A stretch of 64,000 nt of DNA, taken from assembly GCF_003473485.1 (NCBI RefSeq), contig NC_053046.1, positions 41,315,832 through 41,379,831 of the forward strand, given 5' to 3'. This stretch comes from Medicago truncatula (Eukaryota; Streptophyta; Magnoliopsida; Fabales; Fabaceae). The position numbers and the translations under genes are program-made. Shown here piece by piece: positions 56,331 to 64,000 of this stretch; the first letter of the stretch is position 1, and each line of letters starts with the position of its first letter. The notes beneath the pieces were generated by a model. The model had not been told where the DNA came from. It saw nothing but the letters and a program-made list of their open reading frames with translations, and did no database searches.

Positions 56331-57990
56331 TTGAAATGAGGAAGTTGATTTAGGGATTGGAGGTAATAGAAGCATAACTTCTTCTGTCTCAATTGGATCA
56401 GACCTCAAAATCTATGACAAAGGAAGAAAAAGCACAAAAGTGAATAAGCTAATAAAAATCATAATCATGCAATATATGGAAAGAAGAAAGTCATCCTTTC
56501 GTGGCACGAACAAGGTTTAGGTTTGTTATTCTTGGTGTTGATGGTGTTTGTTTTTGAGGTTTGTTACGAGATGGGTCAACATAAGTTGTCAAAGGTTTGG
56601 GTGATGAAGAATTATGATTTTTTGATATGATTGTTTAGATTGATGATCTTGTTGTTTTGAATGTTGAAGTTTGAAGACTTTTTGGGTTTTCAACTTGTTT
56701 TTGTTTTAATTTTAATTTAATTTTTGTAATTTAAAAAAATGTTAATTATTTTAAATCCAAGTGGATTAAAATAATCATAGTTGACATTTTATATTGTAAA
56801 AAATGACGCCGCATAAACTTTGATTAGTCAAAATTAAGAGGGGCTTAACTTTCGCAAAGGAGAGTCAAAATCACTAGATTTAGAACTTTGGGGAGTCAAA
56901 AGTGCATTTCAGCCTAATGATTTTAAAAATTTATAAAATGATATTTTCATTATTTATTATTTAAATATATTTTTATTCTTTTTGTCAATGTATATTTCGT
57001 CAAAATAGTTTTCTAAGAGTTGATGAAAACTATGGAAAGCTTGAACAATCACCTCCATATAAGGTATTAACGGAAACCGTATAAACTCATTTTTTGAGTA
57101 TTCAAAGTCTTTAATTATGATTTGAGTATTCAAAGTCTTTAATTATGAAGCTCAAACATCTCTGAGATTACCTCTTTGGCAATTAAAGAATGATCAGTGT
57201 TTTCCATTTCTTCGACACGCCTTATATACTCTTTAAACGCATCCAAAACACATATACGTTGGTTATAAAGATATGTCAAAACAATGATGATCAATGAGAG
57301 TCAAAAATATTAAATTTGATTACATCATTTTAAACTTTCATAGTAGATAGGTGAATGTATTTAGATACACATGTATATTTTGAAGTGTTCGTGTGTGTCA
57401 TGCCAAGTCTCCATGTCTAAGTTTGTAAATCATAGATCCCTGGTATTCTTACCACTGGATCTGGCCCTGGGAAAACTGGCATAACATTGTCTCTTAGTAA
57501 ATGAACACGGGAAATCATAGGTCCCAAGTGTCCATAAATTAATCACGAGAATTTATTAAAGACACTAAACTTGAACAAGGTATGAAAGAGATCCCACATG
57601 TTTTGAGAATGACTCCAATAACAACATATTTATTCCAATGTGGTAAATACTAGCCAGCATATTTTTCATATGGATGTAGAAACAGCTGCTTATTCGTTAC
57701 ATAAACATAAAATCTCGATTGTGTACATCTTTTTTAAAATACTTATCAATGATAACATTACTGGTCATACATAAAACTTCTTACCAATTCAACAAGAATA
57801 AAGTTAACTGACATCATATACTATGTACTGATGGTTTTCCAAATGCAAAGACAAATCCACCTAACAGCTTGATAAAAGTTATTAAACTGGATGATGAAAG
57901 ACGAGATAGATACTAAGAAAATAACTAAAATAGGGATCAAGTAGCGGTCATCTGAGTCTGGGCCTTCAGACTCTCAGCTGAACCAAAAAA
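56331..57990. other. Intergenic, small tandem repeat only
   Basis: A 27-28-bp phrase (ttgagtattcaaagtcttta + attatga) is repeated in tandem at about 57096-57150. No gene is recognised. Confidence 0.5.
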
Positions 57991-59829
57991 ACCGCGGATT
58001 TCACTGCTTTCTGATATGGTGAGGACACTTGTTCAACAAATATTTGGCCTCTGAAAGTCTGCCTTCTTGAAATAAGGATTCAAAAATTTGAAGGTAAACT
58101 TTATGAGAAGGGTAGTTATTCTTACTCAAAACTTTCAGGAATTTTGCAGCATCCTCCATGGTCCCAAACTTCGAAATATACTACACAAATGATTTAAGGG
58201 ATGACCACCGCAAACGAAGAAGGTCAAGTGCCTCCTCGAACTTTCTGACTCCTAATAGACTTTCAATCAGTTTCTTGAATGTAGTAGCTTTTGATATATA
58301 TATATACCATACTTACCGGTTAACTTTAGAAACAACTTGTATGCACCATCTATTCTACCTTGAGTAAGTAAAGCATCAACCAGAACTTCAAACAAATCAT
58401 CATCTACGCCGGCAAGATTCTGTTCAATCATCTTAGCAAGAGAAAGTAATGCTTTGTCTAGTTCACCAGCATCACAGTACCCTTTGATCAAGATCTTCCA
58501 AGTCTTGATCACCTCATAGTCGTTGACCATCATGTACACACCCCTGATAGTGAAGCAACCGCAAGCTTGCATCTCATCAATTACCTTACTTGCTTCTTCA
58601 AACCTCCTCAGCTTACAAAGTCCAGAAGCAATTTCATTATGGGTGAGTTTATGTGGCTTGTAGCCAGCATTTGTCATGGTCTTAACAATAATTTGAGCTT
58701 CATCAAATTTCCCAGCACTTGTAAAAGACTTAAGGATACCATCATAGACTTCCTTGGAAAGAGTATACCCCCTGTCGACTCGAATTTGTTAGCTACCCTG
58801 AAAAATAAATCCAAACCTGGCTCATCGCTTTCAGCGATGTTCTTTAAAAGCATAATGCAGTCCAGAACTGATGGCTTGTATGAACTATCCATCATATGCT
58901 CATGAAGCCCGTCCATCATCCTATTCTCTTGAAGCTGCCTCGATATCTTTATGGAAGTATTGAGATCCAATTCATGACCGACACTCTTCATCTCCTCGAT
59001 ACTCCAAAACTCCTCAATTGAGTCCATCTTAGCAAGAACTCTTGCAACATAATTGTAAGTCACGGTATTATGTTGATAACCAGATTGCTTCCCAACCCAA
59101 TGAAAAAACTTGTAAGCCTTTAAAGGACGATTTTGAAGCCCTTCCAAAACCCTTATCACAAAATCATCAGTAAGTTGTTGAATTCTAACATTTGCAAGTT
59201 GATTCTCAACCTTATCATCATCATCCCAATCAGGCCCTAAAATGATATCAACCACTTTGGTGACAACACTTTGCATTGTACTTTCCTGAAGCATCTCACT
59301 ATAAAAGTGTGAAAGAGCCAGGCCATCACTAATCATCTTTTTATCCTTTTCAAACCATGATGAAATTGCCAAATGAGGTAAAACCCTTTTTCCTTCATTG
59401 TCTGTAAAGTAATCCAAATTTGCTCTTTCATATAGCTGTGTTATTCTTGGCTAAGACACTAAGAACTAAGCTATAAAGTGAAGAACTTGGCATATAAACC
59501 ATTGTTTCTGAGTGACCCAGTTGAAAAAAGAAAAAACTTTATGTGGTTTATGATCCAATCGCTTCAAAAACGTAAACAACAGTTTCATGGGTTAAAGATG
59601 GACGATATTGTTTTTCTAACTCATTCTCTAACTTTTCAGACCATTCGTTTTTATAAACAAGCTGTAAAATAGAGTCTGGTTTCAAAGATGAAAAATAGAG
59701 TTTTTGTTGAAAACGTAACAAAAAAGAAATCGATGGATTTACCTGGTTATGAGTTGCAAGAATTCGTGTAGCTATTGCCTTCACACGGTTCATCGCAAAA
59801 GATGAAATTGTTGCGCGACACAACACCAA
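57990..59829 (-). pseudogene. PPR protein (At3g02490/At5g15980-like), multiply frameshifted
   Basis: Three long minus frames together cover one mitochondrial PPR gene. 59829-59548 has the start and leader (MVLCRATISSFAMNRVKAIA) and a KNEWSEKLENELEKQ repeat start. 59417-58674 carries SDGLALSHFYSEMLQESTMQ, LKAYKFFHWVGKQSGYQHNT and YKPSVLDCIMLLKNIAESDE. 58677-58267 has the next repeats (MTNAGYKPHKLTHNEIASGL, EEASKVIDEMQACGC, GELDKALLSLAKMIEQ). Between them the expected sequence is found in other frames: KPHKVFSFFNWVTQK near 59510, MPSSSLYSLVLSVLAKNN near 59460. The C-terminal end (KFGTMEDAAKFLKVL, HKVYLQIFESLF, FFGSAES) is split over 58260-57990. At least four frameshifts or stops; not functional as read. 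Confidence 0.82.
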
Positions 59830-60301
59830 CGTAAGTGTAGTGTAGTTGCTTCGGAGGGTTTAACGTTTAACGACAGTTTTTGTTTTGTGGGACTAGGGCG
59901 TGGATTAAGCATTTCAGTTTACTAGATAACCCGGTTGAATTTTTCTAATTTGTGTGCGGTCCAATTATTAAATACCTAAAATCAAAACATATTTGGATAA
60001 AATGGGTTTGTTTGTTTTATCTTTAACATGTCATCGTCATCGACCAACATTTGATCATCGTTACTTTGACCATCGTCAACTACTCCTGCTCACCATTGAC
60101 TACTAGTTTGACCATCATCGGTAATCACCGTGACCATTGTTATCCATCTTATACCATGTCCCATCAAAGATTGCCACTCTATTCATCTTTGATCACCAAT
60201 CTAATCATCACTACCACTTCGACGACCGATGGTCACCACTCCATGCATATATGACCACCATTGACTACCAATTTGACCATCAGAAGCTACCACACTCAAT
60301 A
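59830..60301. other. Intergenic, 'accatcg' simple-sequence-like stretch
   Basis: 60030-60300 repeats short phrases of 'gaccat(c/t)(a/g)' and 'atcatc' giving spurious Thr/His-rich ORFs. No gene. Confidence 0.5.
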
Positions 60302-60921
60302 GACATGGCAGCAAAACTCATACCTGCGGGTACCCGTCCGAACCAAACTCATTTTGACGGGTTTTCCTCGCTTTGACTGGGTTTGGAAATGAGTTTGGGT
60401 TTTCCCCAATTTCAAAACACGGGTGCGAGACGGGTAACGGAGATATAGGTATTCACCCAAACTCATACCCAAACTCGTCCCGAATATAGAAAATTAATTT
60501 ATTACCTCTTTTATATAAATAGTAATGAAAATCCTAAATCATTTTACTCACATAGTCAGAGTTTCAATCTTTCAGATGACACTCACTTATCATAGTTCTC
60601 TCTTATCTCATTCCATATCTCACACTCTCGGTCTCTCTCTTCTCCATCACCATAGCCATCTATCGATATCATCTCTATCCTAGATAATGCATTACAACAC
60701 TTCACTCGGGGCTAAAAAATACTTTTATTTTTATTAAAAAAATTATCCATTGCGGAATGGGGATGGGGGCGGGTATACCCGAACCCGTCGGGATGGGGAT
60801 GAGATTCTATCTATCATCCCTGCTGGGTATGGGTAGGGTAACGGGTAAATATTTGGACGTAGGGTATGGGGACGGGGAAGGTCAAACCCATCCCCACCCC
60901 ACCCCACCCCATTGCCATGCC
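60302..60921. mobile_element. TIR element with GGGTA/ACCCG-rich subterminal repeats
   Basis: The left end gacatggcagcaaaactcat and right end ..ccattgccatgcc are imperfect inverted partners. Subterminal tracts carry many gggtacccg, cgggtaacgg and ggggatggg motifs in both directions, typical of plant hAT-like non-autonomous elements. No transposase, no proven TSD. Confidence 0.55.
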
Positions 60922-62573
60922 TCTCACCACTACTCCAACCAGCAAAAACCACCATAGTGATCACGAACACCGACCTCCACTGTGACAACAGTTGGTATAA
61001 GTCCTAGAAGCCAACTTTTTAATATTTGAACTTAGAGCTTGTATTTTGCTTTTTTTTTTTTTTTTTTTGAAAAATATATTTTACTATTTATTTTATAATG
61101 TGAGGCATTTTATTATTATGCTTGTTTCAACCTAATAAAGTCTTTAGAATAGTTAATATGTTTAATCAGATTTTAAGCTCAGTATTTTTTATTAAAATAA
61201 AAAATCTAAATTTGTATAAAAAAACTTAATTGTTCGATCTCGATTTAACAAGGTCATCCACTTTATAATCTTATCCACTATATAAAATTGGCTCGGAAGA
61301 ATAATAAGGATCTCTTCACTACCCTTGTTTTAGAATTTTTCGTTTCATCAAATTATATGCTATATTCTTCACTATGATTCTCATGTTAAACTAAGGAATA
61401 GCTACCACTGTGGACCGATACTACGCAAAGGTAGAACACCATAGAAACTTCGCTGACTTTATAATAAACAACCTTGATTTCGCTACGCTCAATAAGAACC
61501 TGGAATAGCTACCCTAAGACGATATCTTGAAATTTCAAGACAACTATTGTTAACATCTCTTGGCGTCCTTTTTAGAAATGCCAATTTATTTGATATTGTT
61601 CAAATTGTTTTTGGAGTTATATGTTGTTCTCATTGTTTCTCCTTAAGTTTTGAATGCTTCCGAGCTTTTTTGAATTTTGATTGGGTTGCTTATTATGCAC
61701 AACAGGTGCATGGCAGCTCGGAGCATATTTTATCATCCGTCAGGTGTCATACATGTCTCTCCTTTGATATTTAGGATTGGAAACACCGTGACAAGTATAT
61801 CTGCCGTTGTTTCCTCAATCGTTATCTAAATCTTCCACAAACTCTAACACCTCTTTTAATTAAAAAAATCAAGGTTCATTTCTTTGGAAAACTAGAATTA
61901 AGAAAAAAATATTGAATATACATTTACTCCCCACTAATAATATAATTTTCTACTTTTAGTCTATTAATTTTGTTTGCCTATTATTGATCACTGATTTTTC
62001 AAAATAACCACTGCAATTTCTTCCAGTTTATTTTATTATCTAACATAAATAATATTTTTCGTGAACAGCATATTATATAATGTAGATAGAGTATACATAG
62101 GGCAAGTATTTCCCCTTTTCCTACTTGTAAATCATGTAATCAAATCCTTTTCAAATTATTTCCTTTTTCTAATAACAAGACAAAAAATATACTACTAATA
62201 AACTAGACTACGGAAAGAACCAAATATTATGTAATCTTGTTCCTTTTCTCTTCCTTTCCTTTAGGATAATTTATGAACATATTTATCTCACAACACATGT
62301 ACAAAATACCAAAATACACGTGGCTTTGGCCTCACCCAACTAAGGAAATTATACCAATGACACCAAAAAAATGAGCCACACTATTCATGTTCTCATCACC
62401 CTCTAAAATGTAGTCAAAATGGCCTAAAATAACACGTAGATTAGGTACCTTCCTAGCAAGTCAATATGAAAAGAAAGACTCGTTTTCTTTCTTTTTTCCA
62501 ATTTTGTTTCTTCTTCTTATTTTCCTCTCTTATTTTATATGTACTAGACAAAGGAATTAGCGTAAAGAACAAT
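60922..62573. other. Intergenic, downstream of the GTPase gene
   Basis: A T-run at about 61051-61069, AT-rich sequence and short unsupported ORFs (one of 75 codons at 61547). The last few hundred bases are probably 3' flank of the GTPase gene. Confidence 0.45.
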
Positions 62574-63499
62574 TTAGAAGTCAATTATGGGTTCTCCAAC
62601 TTTCAAATTTCTTTCTATCGTCCAAGGCAAGTTAAAGAGCTTTGCCATGATAAACTTGAAAATTTTGTTCACATTTATATTGTGTGTTGCACTTGAAAAG
62701 AATAGGGTTGCCTTCATTGCCCTTGCATAAGCCCTTGCCTATATATGAAAGGTACAAGATAATTATTAATTTTGAAAGAAAAAAAAAGCCAAAGAATATG
62801 GTAAAAAGTAACACTATTTAAAGGCATGAACTGTGAATTTGTACCCTCAAAAAGAAAAGTAAGAACTGTGATTGTGAACATGACTAATCTAACTTTAATC
62901 AACATGCATGTAGGCCCAAAATTTTAGATGCTAAATACGGAAATAAGAAAGTTAAATCCACTTAAAATTTAAGTTGATTATGTAATTATTATTCAATTAC
63001 CTGTGTTACAATTGTCCATTGTAAATCTGGGGGAAGTCTAACAAAATCATCAAACTTGGTTCCTATTAGAATGGGAATTGCAGTCTGCAATTGAATGTAA
63101 CATTGGTCATCACAAATTCCATATAACATAATAATACATCTAATTAGGGATAATATTTGTAAGCATACATCAACTTATAAATTTAATGAGCTCCTATCTC
63201 TATCACATGTTCCTGAAAAATTAATGTCACTTACCACTTATCAGCCATAAAAGCTACTAAAGTTTCATCACTATAATAACGTACTAGTAACTCTAACCAT
63301 TTCTATTTTAACTACCTCAACTTTTTCTTACTATAATAGTTCAAAAGATTTTCGTGTGAAAATGAAAAGCATTTGGAAGTTGGAACTACACTTTACTTGG
63401 TGGCATTTACTTTACCAAAGAAATTTAATTTCAGTGACACAAAAAGTAAGAAATCGTACCTGATTCCACTTTCTTGCTTCACTGTACCATCCAACAACA
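62574..63499 (-). CDS. Septum-promoting GTP-binding protein 1-like GTPase (SGP1/Tem1 type), 3' exons
   Basis: Ras-like small GTPase of the SGP/Tem1/Spg1 group. Three consecutive exons are readable: 63499-63460 (VVGWYSEARKWNQ), 63084-63001 (TAIPILIGTKFDDFVRLPPD, then LQWTIVTQ) and 62738-62574 (ARAYARAMKATLFFSSATHN, INVNKIFKFIMAKLFNLPW, then VGEPIIDF and TAA). All have GT/AG ends and consistent phases (2, 0, 0). G4 is the TKFD of IGTKFDDF; G5 is the SSAT motif. G1-G3 (P-loop and switches) must lie in 5' exons right of position 64000. In Arabidopsis SGP1 interacts with MAP4K kinases, so a link to a septation/mitotic-exit-like kinase module is likely by homology only. No frame damage in the visible part. 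Confidence 0.92.
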
Positions 63500-63605
63500 C
63501 TGCAAAAACACAGGAAGTGCAAACACACAAATAATTATTTCTACCATTATATTCCTAACCTATAGAACTTGCATAAAAGAAAAATATAGTAATATTTCGG
63601 CATAC

Positions 63606-64000
63606 TTATTTCTTGGTCCTTTAACTAAATTTTGAGGTTCAAATTGGTGGCTCCACCCAAATTGGTCCCATATTAGTCCTTTTTCTCGAATACATATAAT
63701 CGGTGTTAGTGAAAGTTGATGCGATATCTCACATGACCTTCACTATAAACTAGTAGTTGAAATGCATCACAAAAACCTTCTTCTCCAAAAGCATAGATTT
63801 TAAGATATAATTCTTCTTCATATTTTCTTTAAATTTATGCATCTAAACTAATATATATTCTATTTAAAATGTTTCCTTACCATGTTAACTCCATGTTAGA
63901 GCCACAAATAAACTAAAAATGTTAAGTTAAAAGGATCAAAGTGACACTTTTTAAAATTATAGGATCAACTTAACCTCAAAATTAAGTTAAGGGCAAAAAA
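63606..64000. mobile_element. TIR MITE in the GTPase intron, cut by the window edge
   Basis: The left arm tggtcctttaactaaatttt..gaggttca is mirrored by ..tgaa-like aacctcaaaattaagttaag at the very end of the window (63970-63995). Inner arms also pair loosely (gacacttttt, ggatcaa). It lies upstream of the exon at 63499, so within an intron. The far flank is outside the window, so no TSD can be read. Confidence 0.6.

Noticed and set aside
57430..57500. GSGPGKTG phrase resembling a P-loop
   Set aside because: Spacing does not fit G-x4-G-K-[ST], and no ATPase or GTPase sequence surrounds it.
61547..61774. 75-codon Phe/Cys-rich plus ORF near the GTPase gene
   Set aside because: Opposite strand to the gene, no homology that I recognise and no splice sites supporting it.

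Overview
This is plant nuclear DNA: AT-rich, gene-poor, with split genes using GT/AG introns and many small transposons. Inference: a legume, most like Medicago. The gene families, the Au-type SINEs and the palindromic 'ggcta..tagtccc' MITE types fit, but no single base proves the species. I see no bacterial, organellar or viral genes.

Layout. 1-4,936 (minus): the ectodomain half of an LRR-malectin receptor kinase of the RFK1/At1g53430 type in 18 exons; its kinase half lies left of the window. 5-13 kb: intergenic, with one clean MULE-type MITE and a LINE relic. 13,189-15,896 (minus): a complete six-exon HSP20-like (alpha-crystallin) gene. 16-29 kb: transposon land, with a hAT-type element (8-bp TSD), MULE-type MITEs (9-bp TSD), LTR-derived repeats, a Pack-MULE carrying a CDKC kinase fragment, an Au SINE and Stowaway MITEs. 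29,713-34,470 (plus): a three-exon strictosidine-synthase-like gene with an apparent internal in-frame deletion and a large transposon-filled intron. 35-46 kb: MITEs, a SIN3-like exon fragment, a LINE 3' end split by a MITE, a TRIM element, a head-to-head inverted pair of dead hAT transposases, and an LRR-kinase relic. 47,144-47,974 (minus): the intact spliceosomal SmB gene. 48-50.5 kb: an Au SINE, a small Helitron and a second SINE, in a structure where 325 bp is duplicated on both sides of a 1-kb insert. 52.3-54.8 kb (minus): a fused, frameshifted tandem pair of PPR genes. 58.0-59.8 kb (minus): a third, badly broken PPR gene. 62,574-64,000 (minus): the 3' half of an SGP1/Tem1-like small GTPase gene.

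The genes do not form an operon or visible cluster. They are independent loci: a cell-surface receptor, a chaperone-like protein, a secretory-pathway enzyme-like protein, an RNA-splicing core protein, organelle RNA-binding PPR relics and a small GTPase. What ties the window together is its mobile-element history. Several insertions are proved by exact target-site duplications that I could read directly. I did not find a convincing new biological system. The best second-look items are the Pack-MULE with the CDKC glycine-loop exons, the Helitron/325-bp duplication structure, the shortened strictosidine-synthase-like gene and the fused PPR pair.
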